From: Propionibacteriaceae bacterium
GTDB lineage: Bacteria; Actinomycetota; Actinomycetes; Propionibacteriales; Propionibacteriaceae
Length of the DNA stretch: 32,535 nucleotides
Direction of reading: 5' to 3'
Assembly: GCA_031267295.1 (NCBI GenBank)
Contig: JAIRZI010000071.1
Coordinates: 1-32,535 of the forward strand
Both the position numbers and the translations under genes were made by a program. The notes under the pieces were generated by a model. The model had not been told where the DNA came from. It did not search any database and was given only the letters and a program-made list of their open reading frames with translations. Positions 15,262 through 25,385 of the stretch are shown here, in pieces (position 1 is the first letter of the stretch; each line of letters starts with the position of its first letter).

Positions 15262-17403
15262 TCAGTTCACTTCCACAGTGGCAAGCGTATCGAAGTTGTC
15301 AGTAGTGAACACCTTGAGCGTTATGCCGTCATACAGATACAACTCTTGCTCAATGAGCATTCCACGTATCCGATAGGATTCAGGAGGGAGCGGAATACTG
15401 GCAACTAGCTCAAAAATGCCCGTGTCACGATAAACCAGATACGCAGCGTCGGTGGAAAAATCTGCACCCCCCTTATCGGAGTAACTGATCGCTGGAAAAG
15501 CTACTAGCCTAAGCATTTCGTCTGCCAGCACAGCATGATGGTCATACCCTGCCTCGGAGTAGTCGCAGTTAAGTAACAGCGCCTGTAACTCACTAACTGC
15601 AAACGGGTCGCTGATGTCAAAAACCGAAAGTTTCATGCCCCGGGTGATGCCATTCGCGTCACCTTGAAAACCTAAACCAAGCAGACGATCAACACCCCAG
15701 GGATGCAGATACGAACTGAACCCGCTCAACTGTAGTTCACTAGTAACATGCGGATTAGCCGGATTGGCAAGATCAACTACGAACAGCGGGTCTGTTTGCC
15801 GGAACGTCACCACATAGCCGACAGCTCCGACGAAACGCACCGACTGCACCGACTCATCAGCGATGAGCGGATCAATCGAACCGATGATCACTAGGTCAGG
15901 GTTCAGCACATACAGCGCCGAGTTGGCGCTCCAATCCGCCCCTTCGGTAGTGGTGGCTATCCGCAGATTACCCTGATACTCATCAAGCGCGAACTGCCCC
16001 ATCACCACACCGGGAACTTTGCCGTGCGCCGCAATATCAAGAAAGCCGTCTAAAAGGCTTATCCGCACTAGGTTGGTTTCAGGAGAGTTCGTTTGAAAAA
16101 TAACCCGGCTAGTTTTCGGCGTAGCAGTAACAGCAGTATCTACCGTAGTCGGCTGCGGAATAGCTGTTTCGGCAATTTCCGGTTGATCAATTATTGATGT
16201 AGGGGGGACAGCAGTAGCGATCGCGGTCGGCTGCGCAGTAGCCGTTTCAACGAACCCCTGCTGATCAATCACCATCACATATGTGCTGCCAGCGAAGTAG
16301 AGATTCTCAGTACTCATATAGGTGGTATCACTAGCACCGAGCACCGCTTTCTGGTCAATACGGGTGCCTTTAGCCATATCAATAGAACTGACGATCACAT
16401 ATCCGGGGTTGCTGGGTCCAGGGCAGATACCAATATCATTTGGGGATATAGCCCGAACATCACCAGCTACAGTTATGAGCGGCGCAAACGTGGTTGGGGT
16501 GTTAGCCAGCACATCATCCACCGGAACAACAAGGTAGTAGTTGCTCACCAGATATAACACGCCGTCACTCAATCTAGCTGCATTGAAACTTCCACTTTGC
16601 CCCAGACTGGTAGTGAACTGCGGATATGCAGGATCGCTCACGTCGTAGAGCAACGCTTCGGTGAAACACTCCTGTGGCGCCCAAATCTCAACGCCGAATT
16701 CGTTATTCGACGGCTTACTGGAAGTGCAGCGATCGACGATGACAGCCAAAGTGTCATCGTAGAGCAGCATATCGAGTGGCCATAAGGTGGATTCTGTATT
16801 GGTTCCACCATCCATCTCGGGCAGAGAGAATCGGGCAATTTCGCGAGTGGTAGCACCTTCAGGAGCCAACACCACCACCTCGGCATAGGTGAGAATATAG
16901 ATCGCATCGCCGTCGGCTTTTATGATGTCAGCTTCGTCGATTCCCGCAACCTGCACATTAGTGCCACTGCTGTCACGTCCTACACCCTGTTCCGGCGAGT
17001 TGCCAGCGCCCGGGACACCCGATCCCGGCACACTTACATCGACGGTAAAATCACCTGTTTCAGCAACACTGTTGAGCAAAATTGTTATTGTTTGGTACAG
17101 ATCGTGGTAATCATCAGCCACTTGGTTAATGAAGCTGGTGGGCAGAATCGGTGTCAGTTTACCCCAGTACGCTCTGGTACCCAGCAACCCCGCTACTAAC
17201 AAACTCACGGTGCATATCCCCACCGCTAATAGCACCGCCACCCTGCTGTTTCGTGGCTTAGTGATGCCCGGTGGCGCAATATCTTCCTCCCCGGGTGGCC
17301 GCCAAACGATACTGGTTTGGGCACTGAGCGCCGCCAGCAACTCGTCACTTGGCTTCATCTGTTCCACCATATCGGCGAAAATGTCCCCAATTCCTTTATT
17401 CAT
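15262..17403 (-). CDS. Membrane-anchored beta-propeller domain protein
   Basis: The 713-residue product has a cytosolic N-terminus of about 53 residues ending in KPRNSR, one membrane segment (about residues 54-75) and a large extracytoplasmic part. The phrase TNVQVAGIDEADIIKADGDA is the hallmark of the secreted beta-propeller family described from archaea and bacteria (Pfam Beta_propel). The positive charges before the membrane segment indicate an N-in orientation. An insert near the middle is a Thr/Pro/Ala-rich stretch with repeated ETAxxQPT and TAVxxTP phrases. The ATG overlaps the end of the ECF sigma gene by eight bases, the typical place of an anti-sigma factor. No zinc-type anti-sigma motif (HxxxCxxC) is seen in the N-terminal part, so that role is an inference from context. 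Function of this family is unknown. Confidence 0.85.
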   Translation of the reverse strand: MNKGIGDIFADMVEQMKPSDELLAALSAQTSIVWRPPGEEDIAPPGITKPRNSRVAVLLAVGICTVSLLVAGLLGTRAYWGKLTPILPTSFINQVADDYHDLYQTITILLNSVAETGDFTVDVSVPGSGVPGAGNSPEQGVGRDSSGTNVQVAGIDEADIIKADGDAIYILTYAEVVVLAPEGATTREIARFSLPEMDGGTNTESTLWPLDMLLYDDTLAVIVDRCTSSKPSNNEFGVEIWAPQECFTEALLYDVSDPAYPQFTTSLGQSGSFNAARLSDGVLYLVSNYYLVVPVDDVLANTPTTFAPLITVAGDVRAISPNDIGICPGPSNPGYVIVSSIDMAKGTRIDQKAVLGASDTTYMSTENLYFAGSTYVMVIDQQGFVETATAQPTAIATAVPPTSIIDQPEIAETAIPQPTTVDTAVTATPKTSRVIFQTNSPETNLVRISLLDGFLDIAAHGKVPGVVMGQFALDEYQGNLRIATTTEGADWSANSALYVLNPDLVIIGSIDPLIADESVQSVRFVGAVGYVVTFRQTDPLFVVDLANPANPHVTSELQLSGFSSYLHPWGVDRLLGLGFQGDANGITRGMKLSVFDISDPFAVSELQALLLNCDYSEAGYDHHAVLADEMLRLVAFPAISYSDKGGADFSTDAAYLVYRDTGIFELVASIPLPPESYRIRGMLIEQELYLYDGITLKVFTTDNFDTLATVEVN

Positions 17404-17974
17404 CGAACATTCCTCCCAGCATTGTGTCGCGCATCATGTTCCGGGCGCGCGAGAGGCGCATCTTTACCGCCCCCTCAGCTAGCTCTAAAACTTGCGCTAT
17501 CTGCGCTATCGGCAGATTCTCAAAGTAGAACAGATGCAGCACGCTGCGGTATTGTTCCGGCAGTTCAGCTAGCGCCGCAAACACCGCGTCCTGCATCTCG
17601 GTACGGAAGGAAAACACCGCGGGGGCCAACCGGTCAGCGTCCTCAGGTCTCAGGGGAACGACCCGAGTACGCCATGATGTCGATGCCTGGTGCCGCGCAC
17701 AGTTCAACGTAGCCGTAATGAACCATGCTTTGCACTGTTGTTCAGTGCCGAACACCGGATGACGGCGGTGGTACGCCAGAAACACGTCCTGGAACACATC
17801 ATCTGCATCGCCAACGCAGCGGGTATGCGTGAGTGCGATGCGATAGACCAGTCCTTGATAACGAGCGATCACCTCATCGGTTGTGAGATCAGCTATAGAT
17901 GCCGAGTCATACTCGCTGAACTCTTGAGCAGCATCAGTTACAGCTTTATCTGCTGTTTCTGGTACTCCTCGCAT
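17396..17974 (-). CDS. ECF-type RNA polymerase sigma factor
   Basis: The 192-residue product has region 2 (about residues 35-105, with GDADDVFQDVFLAYHRR and WFITATLNCARH) and region 4 (about 130-185, with LPEQYRSVLHLFYFENLPIA and a helix-turn-helix ending AVKMRLSRARNMMR). There is no region 1.1 or 3, so it is an extracytoplasmic-function sigma factor. I use the ATG at 17974, which has a GAGGGGG stretch just upstream; the track's start 37 codons earlier reads through sequence with no family match. Its stop overlaps the start of the membrane beta-propeller gene, so the two are made together. Its target promoters are unknown. It is divergent from the copper transporter gene. Confidence 0.92.
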   Translation of the reverse strand: MRGVPETADKAVTDAAQEFSEYDSASIADLTTDEVIARYQGLVYRIALTHTRCVGDADDVFQDVFLAYHRRHPVFGTEQQCKAWFITATLNCARHQASTSWRTRVVPLRPEDADRLAPAVFSFRTEMQDAVFAALAELPEQYRSVLHLFYFENLPIAQIAQVLELAEGAVKMRLSRARNMMRDTMLGGMFDE

Positions 17975-18085
17975 GGAACCCCCTCGGTGTAATCCTTCCA
18001 TATAAGAATGCTGCGAACCGGTAAAAAGGTAACAACGAGTTTGTAGCGCAGGGAAAAACTCATAGGTTACTCTAATCAAAGTCAT

Positions 18086-18247
18086 AGGGTTTTGCAGCTA
18101 AAACTCCTTTACATTGATCCCTGTGAACCACGGAAAAATCACCTTACATCTTGAAGCTATCAGCGTTCAGAACTTGGTGAACTGCACCACCGATCTAACG
18201 CCGCCGCATGGTTCGCCCTCCGATAAGCGATCATCAGATAATCAGCT
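18086..18247. other. Divergent intergenic region, sigma factor / copper transporter
   Basis: This gap holds the control regions of two divergent units. A GATAAT at 18237-18242, five bases before the transporter ATG, is a likely -10. TGGTG-aactg-CACCA near 18175-18190 is a small inverted repeat that could bind a regulator. I saw no clear copper-box of the CsoR type and no clear ECF promoter for the sigma gene. Confidence 0.3.
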
Positions 18248-19669
18248 ATGAGCACAGCCCATAAACAGCCGCTACTGCGCGTCGTGCCGATAGTTGGTAT
18301 GACTTGCGGAAACTGTGAGGCTTTAGTAGGGCGCGAACTGCGTAAACTGTCCGCCGTGCAGCAAGTCAAGGTGTCGGCACGCACTGGCACCGCGGAAATG
18401 ATGCTGCGCTTTCCGGTAGCTGACACCGCCATAGCGGCAGCTATTGAACGCGCTGGGTACCAGCTAGGAACCGGGGAGCCGCGCACTTGGTTCACAACAA
18501 ATCCTATCGTCTGGCGTGACGTAGCGCTTGGCATCGCTATAGTTGCGACGCTGCTGCTAGTATTCGTAACCACTGGCCTATATAACAAAATTGGAACATT
18601 ATCGGCAGCTTTCACCGGTGACAATCTGGGAATGGTTGTGATTTTAGGAGTGGCGGCCAGTCTATCGAGCTGCATGGCGCTGACTGGTGGCTTGGTTATG
18701 TCGCTGTCCGCCAGATTCTCAGCCACCCATCCGAACACCTCAGTAATCGGACGGATTCGACCACAGTTGTGGTTCAATGTGGCACGCATTATCGGATTCA
18801 CGGTATTGGGGGCGCTGCTCGGCGTGGTGGGGAGCCTGTTTCGCTTCACTTCCGAACTGAGCGCCGTGCTGATGATCGTTGCCGCGCTGGTTATGGGAGT
18901 ACTTGGGGTGTCATTAAGCGGCATATCTCCAAAGTTGTCCAGTGCCAGCTTCCACTTACCGGGAAAGTTCGGGGAATGGCTCAGCGGAACGGCTACAAAC
19001 ACCACCGCCGGTTACACCGACTGGCATACCATTGTCCTTGGGGTGGCAAGTTTTCTGTTACCGTGCGGGTTCACGCAAGCGGTGCAGGTGTACGCCGCAT
19101 CCACCGGCTCTCCCGGGCGTGCCGGGTTAATCATGGGGTTGTTCGCACTCGGCACTGCACCTGGACTGTTGACGGTAGGAACGCTTGCTTCCTTGGCTAA
19201 AGGCAAGTTCGCTACCCACAGTTATCGAGTGCTCGGAGTAATCGTCATCGCATTCGCCGCCTTGAACCTAACCAGCGCAGCATCGACAATATTCAACAGA
19301 TTCGAGCCAGCTACGTTAATTAACTCTAACGAGACGTTGACTAGCAACGTCACTCTTAGCGACGGAGTGCAACTCGTGAGCACCAAAGTACAAAACGGTT
19401 ACTCCCCCACAATCAGCAACATTTACGCAGATATGCCGGTAAAGTGGACGCTCAGCGCACCTTATCTCGGCTGCGATTCCTGGTTAGATTTGTCGAGTCT
19501 CGGGCTGGGAAGACTCATGTTGGAACCCAACAAACCGATGGATGTGGAGTTCACCATAACTGAACCGGGGGACATCCAGTTCGGTTGCGCTATGGGAATG
19601 TATCACGGATATTTTCACGTCATTCCACAACCCATAACACCTCAGCCGGGTGAAAAGTCGGAGCGCTAA
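18248..19669 (+). CDS. HMA - TauE/SafE transporter - cupredoxin fusion
   Basis: The 473-residue product joins three modules. Residues 10-75 are a heavy-metal-associated domain with the GMTCGNC metal site (C20, C23). Residues about 90-345 are a polytopic membrane domain of the TauE/SafE-like (DsbD-related, COG2836) type, including PCGFTQAVQVYAAS. Residues about 360-465 form a C-terminal cupredoxin-like domain with FGCAMGMYHGYFHV, whose Cys, Met and His are the expected copper ligands. Such fusions are thought to move or sequester copper across the membrane. The gene is followed by copA, supporting a copper role. No ribosome-binding site is visible; a GATAAT five bases upstream suggests a leaderless transcript. 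The direction of transport and the exact cargo are inferred. Confidence 0.88.
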   Translation: MSTAHKQPLLRVVPIVGMTCGNCEALVGRELRKLSAVQQVKVSARTGTAEMMLRFPVADTAIAAAIERAGYQLGTGEPRTWFTTNPIVWRDVALGIAIVATLLLVFVTTGLYNKIGTLSAAFTGDNLGMVVILGVAASLSSCMALTGGLVMSLSARFSATHPNTSVIGRIRPQLWFNVARIIGFTVLGALLGVVGSLFRFTSELSAVLMIVAALVMGVLGVSLSGISPKLSSASFHLPGKFGEWLSGTATNTTAGYTDWHTIVLGVASFLLPCGFTQAVQVYAASTGSPGRAGLIMGLFALGTAPGLLTVGTLASLAKGKFATHSYRVLGVIVIAFAALNLTSAASTIFNRFEPATLINSNETLTSNVTLSDGVQLVSTKVQNGYSPTISNIYADMPVKWTLSAPYLGCDSWLDLSSLGLGRLMLEPNKPMDVEFTITEPGDIQFGCAMGMYHGYFHVIPQPITPQPGEKSER

Positions 19670-19772
19670 CCCAGCTAAACAACAAAAAAGGGATGATATT
19701 CGGGCGTTGCGATGTTTTAACCAGTAGCGCATAGCTGATAAGTTTCCCAGCAGGTCAAGAAGGAGAAATCTC

Positions 19773-22202
19773 GTGAGCCTACCTAGCAACCCAGCAGCGA
19801 CGACAACAGCAACGTCAACTACCACTTTGGACGCTCAACTTCCGCACGAAGTGAACGTATGCACCACCACTATCCCGGTGGGCGGAATGACTTGCGCATC
19901 TTGCGTTAAACATGTAGAAAAAGCGGTGGGGCGAGTTCCGGGGGTTTCCAGCGTGATGGTGAACCTGGCGAGCGAGAAAGCCACCATTTCTTATGACGGA
20001 GCTTCACAAACGATGGCTAGTATCCGTGACGCCATTACGCGAGCGGGTTATCAGCCTGGTGAAGAACCGAGCGGCGACCCAGTGGACGAAGATCGGTTGC
20101 GCAAGCGGCGCGAAATTCGAGTGCTCTGGACAAAGTTCGTAGTGGCGGCAGTATTAACTGTTCCGTTGCTGTATATCGCTATGGGTCCAATGCTGGGTTT
20201 GGGGTTGCCGTTGCCGGAAGCGTTGCATCCGATGAAACACCCACTCGCCTATGCGTTAGCGGAGTTAGCGCTAGTACTGCCAGTGATCGCAGTGGGGTAC
20301 CGGTTTTATGTGGTGGGGTATGCGGCGCTGGCTAGACGTAGCCCCAATATGGATTCACTGATCGCAGTAGGAACGAGCGCCGCTTTCGGGTATAGCTGTT
20401 ACAACGTATGGCGCATCTCCGCCGGAGATATGGCCGCAGTAGATGCACTGTATTTTGAAACTGCCGGAGTGATAATCACCCTAATTTTGCTTGGTAAATC
20501 ATTGGAAGCATTGACGAAAGGCCGCACCAGTGACGCGATCAAAAAACTACTGGGGTTGACCCCGAAAACGGCGTTTATCATAAAAAATGATGTTGAACTG
20601 GAGGTACCACTTGCCCAAGTGCAAGTCGGCGACCTAGTGCTCGTCAAACCCGGAGCAAACATCCCGGTTGACGGAGTGGTAGTAAACGGACACAGTTCCG
20701 TAGATGAATCAATGCTGACTGGGGAATCATTACCTGTGGATAAACTCCCTGGCAACCAAGTGTTTGCCGCGACCAGCAACACCACTGGAGCGTTAACTTT
20801 CCGAGCGGAGAAAGTAGGCGCAGACACCGCTTTAGCTCAAATTGTGCAACTCGTCGAAACTGCGCAAGGATCAAAAGCCCCTATAGCGGCGCTTGCAGAC
20901 AAAGTAGCTGGGGTGTTCGTACCTATCGTATTCGCAACTGCGCTGCTTGCCTCAGTGACTTGGTTGCTAGCCGGCTATGACATGCAATTTGCGCTCACTA
21001 TCTTCGTGAGTGTGTTAGTCATCGCCTGCCCGTGCGCCCTCGGCTTAGCTACCCCTGTCGCCATCATGGTAGGTACCGGCAAAGGCGCAGAACACGGCAT
21101 CCTCATCAAATCTGCGGCTGCCATAGAAGCTGCGCACACGGTGGATACTGTGGTTTTTGATAAGACGGGAACGATCACCGCCGGTAAACCAAGCGTTACC
21201 GATATTGTGTTAGCAGACGGTGCCGTGCTCCCGCTGGACCGTCTCGAAGTTACGGTAGGAAAACACAGCACTGCGCTTACACAACAAACTTCGTTTGAAC
21301 TACTGCGGCTAGCCGCCAGCGCAGAACAGAACTCAGAGCATCCGCTAGGACAAGCTATTGTAAAAACCGCTAAGGATTATGGGTTGGAACTCAGCGTAGC
21401 GGAATCTTTCGACTCGCTAACCGGTCGCGGAGTGGAAGCGACGGTTGCTGGCCGTCAGGTGTTGGTAGGCAATCCGGCACTGTTGGACGAACGGAAAGTT
21501 TTTTACAGCGAATTAGCTGAGGCCGCTACCAACTGCGCGAAAGACGGCAAAACACCAATGTATGTCGCCATTGACTCACAGGTGGCGGGCATTATCGCAG
21601 TAGCGGACGTTGTCAAGCCGTCTAGCCGAGAAGCTATCGCGCTGCTTAAAAAATCTGGAGTGCGCGTAGTCATGGTGACCGGCGACAACAAGCTCACCGC
21701 CGCAAGCGTGGCACGACAAACCGGGGTGGACGAAGTGCTAGCAGAGGTGCTCCCACAAGACAAAGCTGCCGAAATCTCAAAACTACAAACAACCGGACAT
21801 AAAGTTGCGATGGTAGGCGACGGCATCAACGACGCACCAGCACTCACCCAAGCCGATGTCGGAATCGCCATCGGAAGCGGTACCGACATCGCCATTGAGA
21901 GCGCCGATATTGTACTGCTGCGCCCAGAACTCACCGCAGTGGCCGATGCCATCCAACTATCTCAGCAAACCATCCGCAATGTAAAACAGAATCTCGGCTG
22001 GGCTTTCGGCTACAACATCATCGGCATACCCATAGCGGCAGGAGTGCTCGCCACCTTTGGCGGCCCACTACTGAACCCCATCTTTGCGGCCGCCGCAATG
22101 AGCCTAAGTTCAGTTTCAGTACTCCTGAATGCACTGCGTTTAAAACGCTTACGTTTAAGAAACGAAGTTTCCGTGCCCCTCAAGCCGCCCAGCGGTGCCT
22201 AA
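19773..22202 (+). CDS. copA: Cu(I)-exporting P1B-type ATPase
   Basis: The 809-residue product pumps cuprous ions out of the cytosol at the cost of ATP. One N-terminal metal-binding domain carries GMTCASC (C41, C44). Further landmarks are TGES (from about T316), the membrane CPC site (C419-C421), the phosphorylation motif DKTGT (D463), SEHPLGQAI for nucleotide binding and GDGINDAP (from about G682). GYNIIGIP and [15 protein letters not shown] in the last two membrane segments provide the YN and MxxSS residues of the Cu(I)-specific P1B-1 subgroup. It starts at a GTG with AAGGAG seven bases upstream. It lies 103 bases after the HMA-TauE/SafE-cupredoxin gene, the likely functional partner. No CsoR or CueR regulator is in the window. 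Confidence 0.96.
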   Translation: MSLPSNPAATTTATSTTTLDAQLPHEVNVCTTTIPVGGMTCASCVKHVEKAVGRVPGVSSVMVNLASEKATISYDGASQTMASIRDAITRAGYQPGEEPSGDPVDEDRLRKRREIRVLWTKFVVAAVLTVPLLYIAMGPMLGLGLPLPEALHPMKHPLAYALAELALVLPVIAVGYRFYVVGYAALARRSPNMDSLIAVGTSAAFGYSCYNVWRISAGDMAAVDALYFETAGVIITLILLGKSLEALTKGRTSDAIKKLLGLTPKTAFIIKNDVELEVPLAQVQVGDLVLVKPGANIPVDGVVVNGHSSVDESMLTGESLPVDKLPGNQVFAATSNTTGALTFRAEKVGADTALAQIVQLVETAQGSKAPIAALADKVAGVFVPIVFATALLASVTWLLAGYDMQFALTIFVSVLVIACPCALGLATPVAIMVGTGKGAEHGILIKSAAAIEAAHTVDTVVFDKTGTITAGKPSVTDIVLADGAVLPLDRLEVTVGKHSTALTQQTSFELLRLAASAEQNSEHPLGQAIVKTAKDYGLELSVAESFDSLTGRGVEATVAGRQVLVGNPALLDERKVFYSELAEAATNCAKDGKTPMYVAIDSQVAGIIAVADVVKPSSREAIALLKKSGVRVVMVTGDNKLTAASVARQTGVDEVLAEVLPQDKAAEISKLQTTGHKVAMVGDGINDAPALTQADVGIAIGSGTDIAIESADIVLLRPELTAVADAIQLSQQTIRNVKQNLGWAFGYNIIGIPIAAGVLATFGGPLLNPIFAAAAMSLSSVSVLLNALRLKRLRLRNEVSVPLKPPSGA

Positions 22203-22208
22203 ACGCGC

Positions 22209-22231
22209 TAGCCGTCGCCGAAACACGGCTA
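22209..22231 (+). terminator. Hairpin after copA
   Basis: TAGCCGT and ACGGCTA form a seven-base stem around a nine-base loop, six bases after the copA stop codon. No T-run follows, so termination here is only a possibility. Confidence 0.3.
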
Positions 22232-22331
22232 CTAAAAAGGCTACTTAGTAGGAGCTTGTCAGCCCACTCGCTTCATCCAAACCTTTGTCGTTAAAAACCA
22301 CAACTCCTTGTAGCGCGGTAAGGTGGTCATC

Positions 22332-24488
22332 GTGAGTACACTTTCGACACTGTCCGCCGACCGCTACTCCGACCGCGAACTATCATGGTTAGCTTTCAAT
22401 AATCGTGTGTTGGATCTTGCGCGAGACGCTGAGCGTATCCCCCTGCTGGAACGAGTGCGCTTCTGTGCGATTTTTTCGTCTAACCTAGATGAGTTTTTCA
22501 GTGTGCGCGTCGCAGGGTTGAAGCGGCGCATTGAAACAAAAGTAGCAGTTCGCACCATCACCGGTAAACGCCCCAGCGAACTGCATGATGAAATTTTGGA
22601 GTTAGCTCACGAACTCATAGCCACCCAACAACAGCTAGTGCATCAGGTGTTATTGCCCGCATTAGATGCCGCTGAAATCCATCTACTGCGCTGGGAGCAA
22701 CTCAGCGCCGTTGAACAATCCGCTATGTCACGCCTTTTCGACGAGCGATTGTATCCGGTGCTGATTCCACTTACCGTTGACCCAGCGCATCCATTCCCGC
22801 TAGTCAGTGGCTTATCGCTCAATATCGGATTACTGCTACGCAACCCGGAAACCGACCAACAACGCTTTGCTCGGGTTAAAGTGCCCGACATCGTCGCCCG
22901 TTTCCAGCCACTAGGTAACGGACGATTCGTCGCCGTTGAAGAAATCATCATCCACAATCTCGGTCAAGTGTTCACCGGAATGCACATTGAGACGGTTACC
23001 CTATTCCGAGTTACGCGCAACGAGGATATCGAAGTTGAAGAAGACGACGCCAACAACTTGTTGTCCGCATTGGAAGCCGAGTTAGCGTCCCGCCGAAAAG
23101 GTCGCACTCCGGTACGGCTAGAGGTAGCTGACACTATTGCGCCGCAACTACTCGACTTGCTTATGGACGAGTTCGACGTGGGCGAAAAAGAAGTGTTCCG
23201 ATTGAGTGAACCTCTCGACCTCAGCGCGCTCGCCGACTTACACTCACTCAAACGTGAAGACCTCAAGTATCCCGGCTTCTTACCCAAAACCCATCCCCAC
23301 CTGGCGCGCGTCGAAACCTCTAACCCCGCCGATATGTTTGCCGCTCTACACCGCCGTGACGTGCTGTTACAGCACCCCTACGATTCTTTCGCCACCAGCG
23401 TGCAGCGATTCATTGAACAAGCTGCAGCCGATCCGGCGGTACTGGCCATCAAACAAACTTTGTATCGCACTTCCGGCGATTCACCGATTGTAAAAGCATT
23501 GATAGACGCTGCCGCTTCCGGTAAGCAGGTTCTTGCCGTAGTGGAGGTCAAAGCGCGGTTTGACGAACAAGCAAATATCGATTTCGCTAGAATGCTAGAG
23601 CGCCACGGTGTGCATGTGGTGTATGGCGTGGTGGGGTTAAAAACCCACTGCAAACTGTGTTTGGTGGTGCGTGATGAAGGGGATGAGTTGCGCCGTTATG
23701 CCCACATTGGCACCGGCAACTACAACCCCACAACAGCTAGAACATACGAAGATTTCGGATTACTGTCAGCCGATCTGGAGATCACCGAAGACGTGGCACG
23801 GTTGTTCAATCACCTATCCGGCTTGTCACAGGAGCGTGGTTATCGCCGAATGTTGGTAGCGCCCGAATCGGTGCGTACTGGCATCATCGGCCATATTCAT
23901 CACGAAATCGCCAACAAAGCCGCCGGATTGCCTGCCCGGATTCGTATCAAGGTAAACGGCCTAGTGGACGAAGCAATCATCGACGCGCTGTATGAAGCGT
24001 CTGCTGCGTCAGTTCCGGTACAGTTATGGGTGCGCGGCACTTGCGCACTGCGCCCCGGAATACCAGGGCTATCTGAAAACATTCAAGTGGTGTCGATCGT
24101 GGGACGCTTCCTAGAACACTCCCGGTTGTACTGGTTCGAGGATGCCGGACGACCAACCGTAGGTATCGGTAGCTCCGATCTGCTGCACCGTAACCTAGAT
24201 CGCCGAGTTGAAGTGATCGTGATGCTTACCGACCCAGCTAAAACTCAACAAATCGACGAACTGTTCAATTTGGCGTTCCATCCCGGTACCGTCGCTTGGC
24301 ATCTGAAAGACGAACAATGGCGCGAAGTGAGCCGTGATGCTGCCGGAAAACCACTTACCGATATGCAGGAATATCTGATTGAAGCAACCGCCCGACGGCG
24401 TTACGAACCCAGCGAAAACACCTTGATGCTAGATATTCGTCCGTTGTTAACGGAACTATCAAGTGAACAACCGGGGGATCAATCGTGA
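22332..24488 (+). CDS. ppk: Polyphosphate kinase 1
   Basis: The 718-residue product makes long-chain inorganic polyphosphate from ATP, reversibly, at the inner side of the membrane. N-terminal (SSNLDEFFSVRVAGLKRR), head (HPFPLVSGLSLNIGL) and two phospholipase D-like C-terminal domains are present. The phosphorylated histidine is H439 in GLKTHCKL, and the second conserved histidine is in HIGTGNYN. KQTLYRTSGDSPIV is another signature. I use the second GTG (22332), which has AAGGTGG five bases upstream, rather than the one at 22323. Its stop overlaps the next gene by four bases (GTGA), so it is coupled to mutT1, a common actinobacterial arrangement linking polyphosphate and nucleotide-pool cleaning. 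Confidence 0.97.
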   Translation: MSTLSTLSADRYSDRELSWLAFNNRVLDLARDAERIPLLERVRFCAIFSSNLDEFFSVRVAGLKRRIETKVAVRTITGKRPSELHDEILELAHELIATQQQLVHQVLLPALDAAEIHLLRWEQLSAVEQSAMSRLFDERLYPVLIPLTVDPAHPFPLVSGLSLNIGLLLRNPETDQQRFARVKVPDIVARFQPLGNGRFVAVEEIIIHNLGQVFTGMHIETVTLFRVTRNEDIEVEEDDANNLLSALEAELASRRKGRTPVRLEVADTIAPQLLDLLMDEFDVGEKEVFRLSEPLDLSALADLHSLKREDLKYPGFLPKTHPHLARVETSNPADMFAALHRRDVLLQHPYDSFATSVQRFIEQAAADPAVLAIKQTLYRTSGDSPIVKALIDAAASGKQVLAVVEVKARFDEQANIDFARMLERHGVHVVYGVVGLKTHCKLCLVVRDEGDELRRYAHIGTGNYNPTTARTYEDFGLLSADLEITEDVARLFNHLSGLSQERGYRRMLVAPESVRTGIIGHIHHEIANKAAGLPARIRIKVNGLVDEAIIDALYEASAASVPVQLWVRGTCALRPGIPGLSENIQVVSIVGRFLEHSRLYWFEDAGRPTVGIGSSDLLHRNLDRRVEVIVMLTDPAKTQQIDELFNLAFHPGTVAWHLKDEQWREVSRDAAGKPLTDMQEYLIEATARRRYEPSENTLMLDIRPLLTELSSEQPGDQS

Positions 24489-25381
24489 GGGCAGCAGTAA
24501 AAACTATCCAAGCAGCAGGCATCTGCGCTCTCCAACAAGGCGCAAACGAAATGCAAGTGTTGCTGGTACACCGCCCCCGTTACCAAGATTGGGGTTTACC
24601 GAAAGGCAAACTTGACGCTAACGAACTCGCCCCACTAGCAGCGATACGTGAATTCCATGAAGAAACTGGGCTTAAAGTAAACCGGTTATCTTTGCCGCTA
24701 GGCATCGGACGCTACCATGTGGGAATCCGTCCCAAGGTTGTGCGCTGGTGGCTAGCAGATGTCACCGACACATCTCCCTGTCGACCGTTAGACCTCGGTG
24801 AGATCGATCAAGCCAGTTGGCTGCCGGTGACTAAAGCCGCTAACCTGCTCGCTCATGCAGATGAACGGCTGGTGCTGCAACGGGCTTTGGCTACCCCAAC
24901 CACTGTGCCCTTGCTGATAGCGCGCCATGCCAAAGCCGTTGATCGAGCAAAATGGGTGGGGGCAGACACGCTACGCACTCTCTCCCCCAAAGGATACCGA
25001 CAAGCCAACATTTTGCGGAGGTTATTGGCGGCCTATGGCGTAGGTGAGTTGGCTTCTTCCTCTTCGCTACGTTGCCTAGAAACATTCACCCCTTACTCCG
25101 TCGCCACTGGGATTAACGTTATGGAGTTTCCCCAACTTTCAGAGGATGGCGCATTAGCAGACCCGAACGCTGTCTTACAAACAATGCACCGCTTGCGTGA
25201 TCGCACGCTAACCACCGGCGTATCACTTGCTGTCTGTGGTCATCGTCCGGTGCTACCAGCGATGATAGCGGCACTTAACCTATCTTATGACCCTATGAAA
25301 CCCGCCGACACCATGGTTGCTCACTTGAACCCGATTGATGGCACTCTCGTCGCTACCGAACGTCACCACTTAGTCGGCTAA
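24485..25381 (+). CDS. mutT1: MutT1-type NUDIX hydrolase fused to histidine phosphatase
   Basis: The 298-residue product has an N-terminal NUDIX domain and a C-terminal histidine-phosphatase (SixA/RHG) domain. The NUDIX box is complete: G-KLDAN-E-LAPLAAI-RE-F-HEE-T-GL. The phosphatase domain begins with LLIARHAKA, where RHA replaces the usual RHG, and has a later CGHRPVLPA providing the second histidine. The same fusion in mycobacteria (MutT1) hydrolyses 8-oxo-GTP/8-oxo-dGTP and diadenosine polyphosphates. The GTG start is coupled to the ppk stop. Function is transferred from the family, as both active sites look intact. Confidence 0.93.
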   Translation: MRAAVKTIQAAGICALQQGANEMQVLLVHRPRYQDWGLPKGKLDANELAPLAAIREFHEETGLKVNRLSLPLGIGRYHVGIRPKVVRWWLADVTDTSPCRPLDLGEIDQASWLPVTKAANLLAHADERLVLQRALATPTTVPLLIARHAKAVDRAKWVGADTLRTLSPKGYRQANILRRLLAAYGVGELASSSSLRCLETFTPYSVATGINVMEFPQLSEDGALADPNAVLQTMHRLRDRTLTTGVSLAVCGHRPVLPAMIAALNLSYDPMKPADTMVAHLNPIDGTLVATERHHLVG

Positions 25382-25385
25382 ACTT

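Noticed and set aside
18160-19005. 281-residue minus-strand ORF
   Set aside because: It is antisense to the HMA-TauE/SafE-cupredoxin gene and has no domain features.
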